In this document: positions 17,805 through 26,473 of the stretch, piece after piece
How the letters are laid out: every line of letters begins with the position of its first letter
Numbering within the stretch: the stretch's first letter is position 1
Assembly (NCBI GenBank): GCA_045546615.1
Contig: JAZQDD010000023.1
Coordinates: 75,688-139,687 of the forward strand
Length of the DNA stretch: 64,000 nt
DNA from: CAG-390 sp045546615
GTDB taxonomy: Bacteria; Bacillota; Clostridia; Oscillospirales; CAG-272
Direction of reading: 5' to 3'
Position numbers and translations under genes: made by a program
The notes under the pieces: model-generated
Databases searched by the model: none
What the model saw: the letters and a program-made list of their open reading frames with translations, nothing else
What the model was told of the DNA's origin: nothing

Positions 17805-18820
17805 TGCTTATTCTCGGAATTGAGACCTCCTGCGACGAGACCTCTGCGGCTGTCGTATCGGGCGAGGGCGGCACTATCCGCGTGCTTTCCAACGTCGTAG
17901 CATCACAGATAGAAACACACCGTCTCTACGGCGGAGTAGTGCCCGAAATAGCGGGACGCGCACATATCGAGGCAATTTCCTCGGTCGTGGACGAGGCGCT
18001 CACTACCGCAGGCGTTACACCGCGCGAGCTTGATGCTGTTGCCGTAACGTCTCACCCGGGTCTTATCGGCGCATTGCTCGTAGGAGTTAATTTTGCCAAG
18101 GCGTTCGCCTATGCAAATTCCCTGCCCATAATCCCTATAAATCACATACACGCACACACGGCGGCAGCGTATATATCCGCCCCCGACCTCAAACCGCCGT
18201 TTCTTTCGCTCGTCGTGTCGGGCGGTCACACGTCCTTTTATCACGTCACGGACTACACGCACTACACCGAGATAGGAGCTACGCGCGACGATGCCGCAGG
18301 CGAGGCTTTTGACAAAGTTGGGCGCGTTATCGGTCTGCCGTATCCGGGCGGCGCGGCACTTGATGCGCTGGCACACGAGGGCGATGCCACAGCCGCCGCC
18401 AAGAGTATCGACCTGCCATCTCCCGCGCTTTCGGGGGATAATCTTGATTTTTCCTTTAGCGGTCTTAAAACCGCCGCACTGAACTACCTCAACGGTATGC
18501 GCCAGCGCGGTGAGGAGATAGACCGCGCCGCATTCGCCTCGGCATTCACCGCCGCGGTGGTAGGAGCGATAACGAAAAAAGTCCCCTCGGCGCTTAAAGC
18601 ATCGGGCTGTGACACGCTCGTTCTTGCCGGCGGAGTTGCCGCAAACTCGCATCTGCGTGCGGCTCTTGAGGCTACTTGTCACAAGGCGGGGGCGCGGCTG
18701 ATACTGCCAGATCGCAAGCTCTGCGGCGATAACGCCGCTATGGTCGCCGCACAGGGTGTTTTTGAATTTATCGCGGGGAATTTTTCCGACACATACCTTA
18801 ATGCCTCCGCCTGTGATTGA
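17804..18820 (+). CDS. tsaD: tRNA N6-adenosine threonylcarbamoyltransferase
   Basis: 338 residues. LGIETSCDETSAAVV start, metal-binding HIHAH near residue 110, SGGHTSFY, and LVLAGGVAANSHLR near the C-terminus are diagnostic. Catalytic subunit that, with TsaB and TsaE, adds threonylcarbamoyl to A37 of ANN-decoding tRNAs. tsaB and tsaE are not in this cluster. Confidence 0.96.
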   Translation: MLILGIETSCDETSAAVVSGEGGTIRVLSNVVASQIETHRLYGGVVPEIAGRAHIEAISSVVDEALTTAGVTPRELDAVAVTSHPGLIGALLVGVNFAKAFAYANSLPIIPINHIHAHTAAAYISAPDLKPPFLSLVVSGGHTSFYHVTDYTHYTEIGATRDDAAGEAFDKVGRVIGLPYPGGAALDALAHEGDATAAAKSIDLPSPALSGDNLDFSFSGLKTAALNYLNGMRQRGEEIDRAAFASAFTAAVVGAITKKVPSALKASGCDTLVLAGGVAANSHLRAALEATCHKAGARLILPDRKLCGDNAAMVAAQGVFEFIAGNFSDTYLNASACD

Positions 18821-18849
18821 GGCTCTACTTAAAAATTTGGAGTATTATT

Positions 18850-19536
18850 ATGAACGGTCAAAAAAATACCGAAAAATACGTATCCTCCGCAACCATAAAA
18901 CGACTGCCGAGATATTACAGATATCTGCGCGATCTTCTTGACAGGGGCATTACCAAGATAAGCTCCGCCGCGCTGGCACGGCTGATGGACATCACCGCCT
19001 CGCAGATACGCCAAGACCTCAACTGCTTTGGTGATTTTGGTCAGCAGGGCTACGGCTACAACGTGGAGTATCTTTATAATGAGATAAGCGACCTTCTCGG
19101 CGTAAACGAGTCCTATAACGCCGTCATCATCGGCGCGGGAAACCTCGGACGTGCGCTCGTGCGCTCGCCAATGTTTTCACGCAGAGGCGTAAAGCCCATT
19201 GCGATGTTTGACGTGGAATGGAGCATAATCGGCTCTAATATATCGGGAATACCCGTACTTCACACCTCGTCCCTCGCTAATTTCTGCCGAGAGCGCGATG
19301 TTCATATAGGAGTGCTTACGCTCCCGAAGCAGTACGCCGACGATGCCATGAAGAGCCTCATCGATGCGGGCGTCAAGGGCATTTGGAATTTTACAAGCAT
19401 CGAGCCGGGTGAGGTGAAAAACCATGCCATCGTGGAAAACGTCCACCTTGGCGACTCCCTGATGACTCTTTGTTACCGTATGCGCGACGCGCAAAACGAA
19501 GAAAACGCAAACGACGGAGACGAAAGTGAAAGCTGA
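18850..19536 (+). CDS. rex: Redox-sensing transcriptional repressor Rex
   Basis: 228 residues from ATG 18850, which has GGAG at 18839-18842; an earlier in-frame ATG inside the tsaD end is rejected. N-terminal winged helix (RLPRYYRYLRDLL, ITASQIRQDLNCFG, GYGYNVEYL) and C-terminal Rossmann domain (IIGAGNLGRAL). Senses NADH/NAD+ and represses fermentation and respiration genes in relatives. Starts 30 bases after tsaD. Confidence 0.95.
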   Translation: MNGQKNTEKYVSSATIKRLPRYYRYLRDLLDRGITKISSAALARLMDITASQIRQDLNCFGDFGQQGYGYNVEYLYNEISDLLGVNESYNAVIIGAGNLGRALVRSPMFSRRGVKPIAMFDVEWSIIGSNISGIPVLHTSSLANFCRERDVHIGVLTLPKQYADDAMKSLIDAGVKGIWNFTSIEPGEVKNHAIVENVHLGDSLMTLCYRMRDAQNEENANDGDESES

Positions 19537-20536
19537 AAATAAAAGGTTTATTATAAACTACGGCTCGGACGTCACCGTAGTACCCGATGCCGCCGCCGCG
19601 CGCTTCAAGGACGCATCAAAGCGTGACATTCTCGTGCTTATGGCACTTCTCGCCGCTCCCGATGCCTCAAGTGCGGATTTGGCGCAAGCCGCCGTATGCA
19701 CCGAGGAACAGGTGCAAGCCTCCCTCGCCTTTTGGCAGGGTGCGCGGGTAATAATCACGCTTGACGGCGACACGGCAACCGAGCATGATAAAAAAGCACA
19801 GAAAAAAGCAAAAACGTACGGAAGCGAGCCGCCCGTATACTCTATGGACGAGATAAGCGAGATAATCGAGAGCAACTCGGGCGTTTCGACGATGATAGAC
19901 GAATGCCAGAGCTTACTCGGCAAAATACTGCGTACATCCGAGACAGCAAGGCTCATTTCCCTGATGGAGCATCTCGGTGTCGACAGCGAATACGTGCTGT
20001 GCCTTTGCGCTCATTGCAGTCGTATAGGCAGGACGTCCATGAGATACGTCGAAACGACCATGGTTGAGCTTTTTGACAGGGGAATAACCGATGCGCACAC
20101 GCTTGACGGATATTTTCGCACCGCAGAGGCGGCGTACGCCGTGGAGGGCAAGATACGCAAGCTGTTCGGAATAAAGCCCGAGCGCACCCTTTCCGCCAAG
20201 GAGAAAAAATTCATTGAAACGTGGACGGGAAAATTCGGCTACGGTGTTGACACAGTAAAGATAGCATACGAGATAACAGTCGACAAAACGGGCGAGCCGT
20301 CGCTCCCATACGCAAACGCGATACTGCAAAATTGGTACGATGCGGGACTCAAGACCGCCGAGCAGGTAGAAGAGCACATTGAGGAGACGGCAAAAGCCGC
20401 CGAGGACACGGCGAAGATGGGCAAGAGCTTTGACTCCGAGGATTTCTTTGCCGCGGCTCTTAACAGAAGCTACGAGGGCGCACAAACGCCCGACCTTCCC
20501 GCCGCAGGAAACGCAACTGCGAAAAAGCGCAAATAA
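19526..20536 (+). CDS. DnaD-domain replication initiation protein
   Basis: 336 residues from GTG 19526, overlapping the rex stop by 11 bases, with GGAG seven bases upstream. N-terminal winged-helix-like half, an acidic linker, then a C-terminal DnaB_2/DnaD domain (about residues 210-280) with YGVDTVKIAYEI and LPYANAILQNWYDAGL. DnaD proteins remodel DNA and help recruit the helicase loader; the next gene is such a loader, which supports the assignment. Confidence 0.88.
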   Translation: MKAENKRFIINYGSDVTVVPDAAAARFKDASKRDILVLMALLAAPDASSADLAQAAVCTEEQVQASLAFWQGARVIITLDGDTATEHDKKAQKKAKTYGSEPPVYSMDEISEIIESNSGVSTMIDECQSLLGKILRTSETARLISLMEHLGVDSEYVLCLCAHCSRIGRTSMRYVETTMVELFDRGITDAHTLDGYFRTAEAAYAVEGKIRKLFGIKPERTLSAKEKKFIETWTGKFGYGVDTVKIAYEITVDKTGEPSLPYANAILQNWYDAGLKTAEQVEEHIEETAKAAEDTAKMGKSFDSEDFFAAALNRSYEGAQTPDLPAAGNATAKKRK

Positions 20537-20546
20537 GGAGAAGCAA

Positions 20547-21518
20547 ATGGCTTTTAATAAGGATAACACCGTCAGGATACGGGAAAAATACAACACCAAG
20601 CACCTTGACGCGGAAAACGCGGCAGATATGCGCCGCGGCGAGCTGTGGATAAGAATCCCCGACCTGCGTGAAATAGACCGACGCCTGTCAGCTACAGGGC
20701 CGCGCCTTATGGCTATATCGCTTAAAAAGAGCAACGAAACGGTGGCGGACGTGAGAGCCGACGTCGAGGAGCTGATGCGCCGCCGCGCCGCGCTCCTTGA
20801 GGAAAACGGCTATCCGGCGGACTACACAGACCCGCGCTACGAGTGCGAAAAATGCTCTGACAGCGGCTATGTTGACGGCAAAATGTGCGAATGTATGCGC
20901 CGCGAGCTGATACTTGCAGGCTACGAATCCTCGGGCATCGCAAGACTGATGGGCACACAGCGCTTTGACAATTTCAACCTCGATTTTTACCGCGACACGC
21001 CCCGTACATATCAAAACATGAGCTACGTTTTTGAAACGATGCGCTCATACGCGCAGGGCTTTGACCCCGACGTTTCCCCCAACCTCATCCTTTTTGGCGG
21101 AACCGGACTTGGAAAAACACACCTTTCCACCGCCGTGGCAAAGACCGTAATCGACCGTGGCTACGACGTAGTGTACACGGGTGCTATCGGAATGCTTGCC
21201 GACTTTGAGCGCGCACGCTTCGGCAACGCGTCGGGCGCGGAGAGCGGAAACGGCACGGAGCGTTATTTCGACTGCGACCTGCTCATTATCGACGACCTCG
21301 GAAGCGAGGTGTCAAATCAGTTCACCGTGAGCTGTATATACAATGTGATAAACAACCGCATAAGCCTTGGCAATCCTACCATTATAAGCACCAATCTCAA
21401 TCAGAATGAGATAGTCGAAAGATATTGGGACAGAATAACAAGCCGCCTTTTCGGTGAATATCTCCCCCTCGTCTTTTCGGGCACGGATGTCAGAAAGCAA
21501 AAAATATCGAGAAAATAA
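20547..21518 (+). CDS. DnaI/DnaC-type helicase loader ATPase
   Basis: 323 residues from ATG 20547, behind AAGGAG at 20535-20540. Residues about 100-125 hold a zinc-ribbon-like CEKCSDSGYVDGKMCEC; then AAA+ motifs: Walker A GGTGLGKTH, Walker B LLIIDDLGSE, and sensor STNL. Loads the replicative helicase in cooperation with DnaD. Last gene of the operon, followed by a strong terminator. Confidence 0.93.
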   Translation: MAFNKDNTVRIREKYNTKHLDAENAADMRRGELWIRIPDLREIDRRLSATGPRLMAISLKKSNETVADVRADVEELMRRRAALLEENGYPADYTDPRYECEKCSDSGYVDGKMCECMRRELILAGYESSGIARLMGTQRFDNFNLDFYRDTPRTYQNMSYVFETMRSYAQGFDPDVSPNLILFGGTGLGKTHLSTAVAKTVIDRGYDVVYTGAIGMLADFERARFGNASGAESGNGTERYFDCDLLIIDDLGSEVSNQFTVSCIYNVINNRISLGNPTIISTNLNQNEIVERYWDRITSRLFGEYLPLVFSGTDVRKQKISRK

Positions 21519-21520
21519 GT

Positions 21521-21552
21521 AAAAAGCCTTCTCCGCGGAGAAGGCTTTTTTA
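21521..21552 (+). terminator. Terminator of the dCMP deaminase-dnaI operon
   Basis: AAAAAGCCTTCTCC / GGAGAAGGCTTTTT, 14-bp stem with a two-base loop and a T-run; symmetrical enough to serve the opposing XRE gene too. Confidence 0.9.
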
Positions 21553-21569
21553 ATTAAAATGCCCGCAGA

Positions 21570-22625
21570 TCAAAGAGCTGCAAGGCGCTCCTTGATAGCT
21601 TTGTAACGGCGATCGTCCTTTATTGAAGCAAATACGCCGTCATTATTGTTGAGATATCGCAAATAAGAGTGAGCAAGCGTTTCCGCGCTGCTTCTTGAAA
21701 CGTTCCTCTGCCCGATCTTTATCCTATTGACGAGCAAGGACGAATGCTCGATTTCTGTGAAATTATTGGCTTTTTCGCAGTATTGCACCACATTTTCAAG
21801 CTCGGATATCGCTCTTTCAAATTCTCCCGCCCTGCCGCTTTCAAGCGCCATAAAAAAGCTTATCCTTGCCAGACGGTCATTGAAAAATCCGAAATCACCG
21901 TCTGCAAAAACTATGTGGAACATATCGTAAAGCGAGCGCAACATCGTGTGCTTTTCCTCATGAGTGTATCCCGCTTCCTTGCAATCAAGCAGATATTTCA
22001 TATAGAGATACGCGCGGTCGCAGAGCTTCCAAAAATAATTCTGACAATGCTCTGCAAGCTCATCTCCTTCAAGCACGTGCAAATAGAGATCTTCCGCGGG
22101 CGGCATCATATCCGCATACTGTAATGCTTTGCTTCTATCGCCCTTATGCAAATAGGTAAAGCATAGACCGCGAATAGCCCCCATCTTATACTCCATATTT
22201 GTAGATTCCATAAGCTGTTCGCCCAGCATAACTATCTCGTCAAAGCCTTCATCGATATATCCGTTTTGCAATACTCTCATTAGGTAATAACGCACGGTCT
22301 CATCGTTCGGATATTTTTTCTGCATGGCGCGGGAGAGCGCAAGTCTCTCCGCGGTCTTTCCTTGGCTGTGAAGCTCTGCGTACTTGTCTGTAAATTCTTT
22401 GATCTCGGCTTGTTTTTTGCTTCTTGAAATGTCGATTTCAAGAAGCACGTCCGCGCTGACTTCAAAAACGTTTGCAAGAAGCGGCAGATTTGAAATATCG
22501 GGGGCGGTCTTGTCGCACTCCCATTGAGAAACGGCGTTTATAGAAACGCCAAGCAATTCCGCGAGCTGTTCTTGCGTGATATTCCTCTCGCGGCGAAGTT
22601 TTTTGATAGTAGTTCCGATAGACAT
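21570..22625 (-). CDS. XRE-family regulator with C-terminal helical repeat (TPR-like) domain
   Basis: 351 residues. Residues 1-65 are a classic helix-turn-helix (IGTTIKKLRRERNITQEQLAELLGVS, AVSQWECDKTAPDI). The rest is helical with repeated amphipathic segments, resembling the TPR-like sensor half of related regulators. Ligand or signal unknown; a peptide-binding (RRNPP-like) role is possible but not shown. A perfect 14-bp palindrome lies at its predicted transcript start. Confidence 0.82.
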   Translation of the reverse strand: MSIGTTIKKLRRERNITQEQLAELLGVSINAVSQWECDKTAPDISNLPLLANVFEVSADVLLEIDISRSKKQAEIKEFTDKYAELHSQGKTAERLALSRAMQKKYPNDETVRYYLMRVLQNGYIDEGFDEIVMLGEQLMESTNMEYKMGAIRGLCFTYLHKGDRSKALQYADMMPPAEDLYLHVLEGDELAEHCQNYFWKLCDRAYLYMKYLLDCKEAGYTHEEKHTMLRSLYDMFHIVFADGDFGFFNDRLARISFFMALESGRAGEFERAISELENVVQYCEKANNFTEIEHSSLLVNRIKIGQRNVSRSSAETLAHSYLRYLNNNDGVFASIKDDRRYKAIKERLAAL

Positions 22626-22648
22626 ATTTTTTCTCCTTTACGGTAATT

Positions 22649-22675
22649 CAAAAGCGCTTTTGTACCTTAATTATA
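22649..22675 (-). promoter_or_regulatory. -10 box and palindromic operator candidate of the XRE-TPR gene
   Basis: Minus strand TATAAT at 22675-22670 with TGTG before it (no clear -35), followed by the perfect palindrome CAAAAGCGCTTTTG at 22649-22662 over the expected start point. Suggests autoregulation. Confidence 0.5.
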
Positions 22676-22830
22676 CACGGCTTTTTGCAAATTTTACACC
22701 AAGCATTTTACAAGCGCAGTTCAATTTTCGCTTTAATTTTTACAGTAATAGTTTAATGCAAAGGCTCTTGCTAAATAACTGCAAGTGCCTTTTAAAATTT
22801 AAAATATATTAACGGAGATAGAATAAAAAG
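22676..22830. other. AT-rich intergenic stretch
   Basis: No open frame with a ribosome site, no tRNA-like fold and no strong terminator seen between the XRE promoter and the inverted element that follows. Confidence 0.5.
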
Positions 22831-23149
22831 TTTGGTGCGAACATAGGGCGCAAAAATACTGCGGTATTTTTGCGAGATCCACTTGTCGCGTCGCAGAACA
22901 ATGCGCCGCGCCTGCGGGATGACGCAGGTGTGTGCGCTATCCTCGCTCTATTTGAAGCGTCTGCGACGGTGCTAAAAAGCAAAAAGTTACTATGAAAAAC
23001 GATAAAATTTGTTATTACCCGATTATTAAGGAAACGAGATCGGCGCACATTCTCGCGTCATTCCGAAGCCATTACGAGCTGCTTCGAGTAATGGCGAGCG
23101 AATCTCGCCGTTTTTCCGCAGAAAAACGGCGCCCTATGTTAGCACTAAC
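22831..23149. repeat. Inverted pair of ~110-bp structured elements (element B)
   Basis: Two copies of one sequence face each other. Both ends carry AACATAGGGCGC (22840-22851; complement 23129-23140) inside 21-bp imperfect inverted repeats. Next to each end is an 11-bp hairpin with the same loop skeleton but different stem: CGCAAAAATAC/GTATTTTTGCG (22849-22874) and CGCCGTTTTTC/GAAAAACGGCG (23106-23131). Further in, GGGATGACGC..GTGTGCGC on the left matches the complement GGAATGACGC..ATGTGCGC on the right. The centre (about 22980-23035) is AT-rich. Confidence 0.75.
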
Positions 23150-23217
23150 TGCTTTGCAAAACGATAAAAGCCAAAGCACACGGCTATGTATTTATTCGCA
23201 GATAACGCATATATAAT

Positions 23218-23246
23218 GCTCCCTCTCGGAGGGAGCCTTTTCGTGT
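23218..23246 (+). terminator. GC-rich hairpin with T-run
   Basis: GCTCCCTC / GAGGGAGC stem followed by CTTTTC. No plus-strand gene ends here. A second hairpin, GCCCCGC/GCGGGGC at about 23298-23317, lies just after the DUF3021 stop and may be that gene's terminator. Confidence 0.5.
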
Positions 23247-23327
23247 GCTCCGAAAGTGATTATACCGCCACATACTGTTTGCACAGTAGCAAGCAAAGCC
23301 CCGCGCAAGGCGGGGCGAAAATAACTT

Positions 23328-23756
23328 TTATTCTACATTATTTGTGTTTTTTTCACCAAGCTTTTGATTGATCAATTTCAAATTATGTTCTACGATCTTA
23401 TCTGCAACGTAACATGAAAAGACCATAGCAATAATAACCCCCAATGATACTATACCATAGACGGTCAAACTGTCAAATTCAAAGCGAAGAGTGCCGACAG
23501 CATATCCAACTGCATACAAGGTAAATATGTCAAAGGCCATAATGATTGCACGTCTTATCCAAATTCGTTTGGAGAAGAGTTTAAGCCGCATTGTAAAAAA
23601 GGAAAATAAATGCGTGGGAATAATAACATATACCATATGATAAAGATGATTAATTCTAATGCTTTCGGGGAAAACAAGTGAGAATATTATGAAAATGATT
23701 GCTGCAAGTCCCATCTGGTACACCAAAGAACTCCAATAATTTCTAAACATATTCAC
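23328..23756 (-). CDS. DUF3021-type membrane protein of a LytTR pair
   Basis: 142 residues, four membrane helices (about residues 10-30, 38-57, 70-88, 97-118) and a short cytoplasmic tail. Size, topology and the four-base overlap with an upstream LytTR gene match the DUF3021-LytTR pairs common in Bacillota, in which the membrane protein is thought to restrain or sense for the regulator. Confidence 0.75.
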   Translation of the reverse strand: MNMFRNYWSSLVYQMGLAAIIFIIFSLVFPESIRINHLYHMVYVIIPTHLFSFFTMRLKLFSKRIWIRRAIIMAFDIFTLYAVGYAVGTLRFEFDSLTVYGIVSLGVIIAMVFSCYVADKIVEHNLKLINQKLGEKNTNNVE

Positions 23757-24190
23757 ACCCCCAATTTTTTCTTGATCTGCGGCACGTACTGTCTTGAAAC
23801 AACAAGCTTTTCTTTGTTTATAAGAGTTGCCACAAGACGGCTGTTTTCTGTTTTTTTGATACTCAACATTTTGTCTAAATTTGCGATAACGGTTTTGGAT
23901 ATTCGCGCGAACTGTAAGTTTTTCAATTCCTCTTCGATCTTATAGAGCTTCGCCGTGGCTTCATAGGTTTCGTTTTCCGTATAGAAAAATATATTACCGT
24001 CAACCGATTCAAAATAAAATATCTCTTTTATCGGTATCAAAAATGTTTCTCCCTCTTTTTCCCCCGTTAAAGTCAATCCAACAGCTGATATCTTTGAAAC
24101 GATATCATGTATCTCGCTTGTCATTTTGGAGCAAACGATAGATATTTCGGTTTCATTTATATTTGGGTCTTCAATAATCGTAACCTTCAA
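23753..24190 (-). CDS. LytTR-domain DNA-binding regulator
   Basis: 145 residues from TTG 24190. An ATG at 24223 cannot be used because it lies at the -10 box (24222-24227), upstream of the transcript start; the TTG has GGAGAG six bases before it. C-terminal half is a LytTR domain: IPIKEIFYFESVDGNIFFYTE, KLYKIEEELKN, FARISKTVIANLDKM, and RLVATLINKEKLVVSRQYV. No receiver domain, so a stand-alone LytTR regulator paired with a membrane partner. Target genes unknown; likely autoregulatory. Confidence 0.87.
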   Translation of the reverse strand: MKVTIIEDPNINETEISIVCSKMTSEIHDIVSKISAVGLTLTGEKEGETFLIPIKEIFYFESVDGNIFFYTENETYEATAKLYKIEEELKNLQFARISKTVIANLDKMLSIKKTENSRLVATLINKEKLVVSRQYVPQIKKKLGV

Positions 24191-24221
24191 GAAAATCTCT
24201 CCTTTCCTCTGCTGTAGCTTC

Positions 24222-24250
24222 ATTATACAAAGCTATAAAGAAAAAATCAA
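24222..24250 (-). promoter_or_regulatory. LytTR-DUF3021 promoter
   Basis: Minus strand TTGATT, 17-bp spacer, TATAAT; fixes the TTG start of the LytTR gene. Confidence 0.75.
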
Positions 24251-24316
24251 GCGACTTTTCCTTTCTTGCAAAATTACAATACCAAGATGCAGTTTAAGAG
24301 CTTTTATTGTAAAAAT

Positions 24317-24536
24317 GGGGCTGTCTCATTTAGCGCAGAACAAAAATACAAAAATAAGTAAAGAAAAAAGACCGTTTTTTCGTCCAAAAGGATGAAGAAA
24401 GCGGTCTTTTTAGGTAGAAATCCTCACGGATTTCGATTTTTATACGTATTTTTTAGCCGGGATTTTGCCCTCTGGCGTACCCTCGTACGCCGACGACGGC
24501 AAAATCGCGACTTCTGCATCTAACTGAGACAGCCCC
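24317..24536 (+). repeat. Dispersed structured element A, copy 2 (220 bp)
   Basis: Ends are GGGGCTGTCTCA and TGAGACAGCCCC, a perfect 12-bp inverted repeat. Internal stems: AAAAATAC (24342-24349) with GTATTTTT (24446-24453), a long imperfect hairpin AAGACCG..CGGTCTT, AAATCC/GGATTT, GGCGTAC/GTACGCC inside GATTTTGCC (24461-24469) with GGCAAAATC (24498-24506). Near-identical to copy 3, more diverged from copy 1. Lies between LytTR and ABC genes and begins eight bases before the ABC stop region. Confidence 0.88.
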
Positions 24537-24544
24537 TAATATTT

Positions 24545-26473
24545 TTATTCAAGCTCGAATGCGCCCGTGTAGAGCTTATAGTAAGTTCCGCGCTCGGCAA
24601 TGAGCTTTTCGTGGTTGCCGCGCTCGATTATCCTGCCGTGGTCAAGCACCATTATAACGTCGGAGTTTCGCACGGTGGACAGACGGTGCGCGATAACGAA
24701 CACGGTCCTGCCCTCCATCAGCTTATCCATTCCGCGCTGAACGATAGCCTCGGTGCGCGTATCGATAGATGACGTTGCCTCGTCAAGTATCATAACGGGC
24801 GGGTCGGCAACCGCGGCGCGCGCGATAGCGATGAGCTGGCGCTGTCCCTGCGAGAGATTTGCGCCGTTGTTTGCAAGCTCCGTATCGTAGCCGCCGGGGA
24901 GTCGGGTAATAAAATCGTCAGCCCCCGCAAGGCGTGCCGCGGCGATGCATTCCTCGTCCGTAGCGTCAAGTCTGCCGTAGCGGATATTGTCCATTACCGT
25001 TCCCGTAAAGAGATTGGTCTCCTGCAAAACTATGCCGAGCGAGCGGCGCAGGTCAGCCTTCTTTATCTTATTTACGTTGATGCCGTCATAGCGTATCTTG
25101 CCGTCGGCAATATCGTAAAAGCGGTTGATAAGATTAGTTATCGTGGTCTTGCCCGCGCCCGTCGCGCCGACGAACGCCACCTTTTGCCCGGGCTCTGCGT
25201 AAACGCTGACGTTGTGAAGCACCGTTTTGCCCTCGACGTAGGCAAAATCCACCTCGGTCAGGCGCACGTCACCGCGCAAAAGCGTGTAGGTCAGGCTTCC
25301 GTCTCCGTGGGGATGCTTCCAAGCCCACTTGCCCGTGCGCTTGGCGGTCTCGGTGATGTTACCCTCGGCATCGACCTCGGCATTAACGAGCGTAACGTAG
25401 CCTTCGTCATCCTCGGGTGCTTGATCCATAAGGTCAAATATACGCCTTGCTCCCGCAATACCCATAACAATAGCGTTCATCTGCTGGGAGAGCGTGTTTA
25501 CGTTGCCCGTAAACTGCTTTGTCATATTAAGGAAAGGCACTACTATGCCGAGCGTGAACACCGCCTGCCCCGTGAATATTCCGCGAAGCGAAAGATTGTA
25601 CACTCCCGATATCAGGAAAAGTCCGCCCACCGTTGCCATTACCGCGTAAATGATATTACCGATATTGCCGATGATGGGTCCCATGCAGTTGGCGTATGCG
25701 TGGGCGCGCGTGCTGTCCTCACAAAGCGCGCCGTTTATCTTGTCAAAATCCTCGATGGCTTCTTTTTCGTGGCAGAAGGACTTGATGACCTTCTGACCGT
25801 TCATCATTTCCTGCGCAAAGCCCTCTGCTCTGCCCATTGCCTGCTGTTGGCGGATAAAGTATTTTGCCGAGCCGCCGCCGACCTTTTTTACTACGAACAC
25901 CATGGCAACAACACCGCACAAAAGCACAAGTGTCATCCAGATGCTATTGTAGAGCATTATAAAAAATACGGTAGTAAGGATAGCCGTTGCCTGAATGAGC
26001 GATGGGAAAGCCTGCGATACGAGCTGACGGAGAGTATCAATGTCATTCGTATAATAGCTCATTATATCGCCGTGCTTGTTGCGGTCAAAATAGCTTATCG
26101 GCAGGCTTTGCATAGTGTCGAACATACTGCGGCGCATCTTGCAAAGGAAGCCCTGCGTCATATACGCCATAAGCTGTGTGTAGACCGTGATGGATATCAT
26201 TGAAAGCACGTAGAAGCACGCAAGCAATACGACCTTTGGGATTACCTCTCCCGACGCCGTCGCCCAATCCTTGGAGAGCTGGTATTTTTCAATTGCGTTT
26301 ATCACCTGCTGTAAAAAGAGCGAGGGGATAGCGGAGGTCACGGCGGAGAACAGAATACAGAATACCGTTAGCGGAGCAAGTACGGGATAGTAGGAAAAGA
26401 GCAATTTAAGCACTCTTTTGAGAATGCCGAAATCCATCGGCGGGCGTCCGCCCTTTTTTGCGTTGTTATTCAT
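24545..26473 (-). CDS. ABC exporter subunit, canonical Walker B (type IV half-transporter)
   Basis: 642 residues: N-terminal six-helix membrane domain (residues about 35-340) and C-terminal ATPase (Walker A GATGAGKTT, Walker B VMILDEATSS with catalytic Glu). Its signature motif is LSQGQ rather than LSGGQ. A roughly 25-residue insertion separates the domains. Starts one base past the upstream partner's stop. Together they form a heterodimer of the LmrCD/BmrCD/TM287-288 type; substrate unknown. Confidence 0.92.
   Translation of the reverse strand: MNNNAKKGGRPPMDFGILKRVLKLLFSYYPVLAPLTVFCILFSAVTSAIPSLFLQQVINAIEKYQLSKDWATASGEVIPKVVLLACFYVLSMISITVYTQLMAYMTQGFLCKMRRSMFDTMQSLPISYFDRNKHGDIMSYYTNDIDTLRQLVSQAFPSLIQATAILTTVFFIMLYNSIWMTLVLLCGVVAMVFVVKKVGGGSAKYFIRQQQAMGRAEGFAQEMMNGQKVIKSFCHEKEAIEDFDKINGALCEDSTRAHAYANCMGPIIGNIGNIIYAVMATVGGLFLISGVYNLSLRGIFTGQAVFTLGIVVPFLNMTKQFTGNVNTLSQQMNAIVMGIAGARRIFDLMDQAPEDDEGYVTLVNAEVDAEGNITETAKRTGKWAWKHPHGDGSLTYTLLRGDVRLTEVDFAYVEGKTVLHNVSVYAEPGQKVAFVGATGAGKTTITNLINRFYDIADGKIRYDGINVNKIKKADLRRSLGIVLQETNLFTGTVMDNIRYGRLDATDEECIAAARLAGADDFITRLPGGYDTELANNGANLSQGQRQLIAIARAAVADPPVMILDEATSSIDTRTEAIVQRGMDKLMEGRTVFVIAHRLSTVRNSDVIMVLDHGRIIERGNHEKLIAERGTYYKLYTGAFELE

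Noticed and set aside
22992..23216. 74-codon open frame in element B
   Set aside because: Lies in an inverted repeat with hairpins; no convincing ribosome site.
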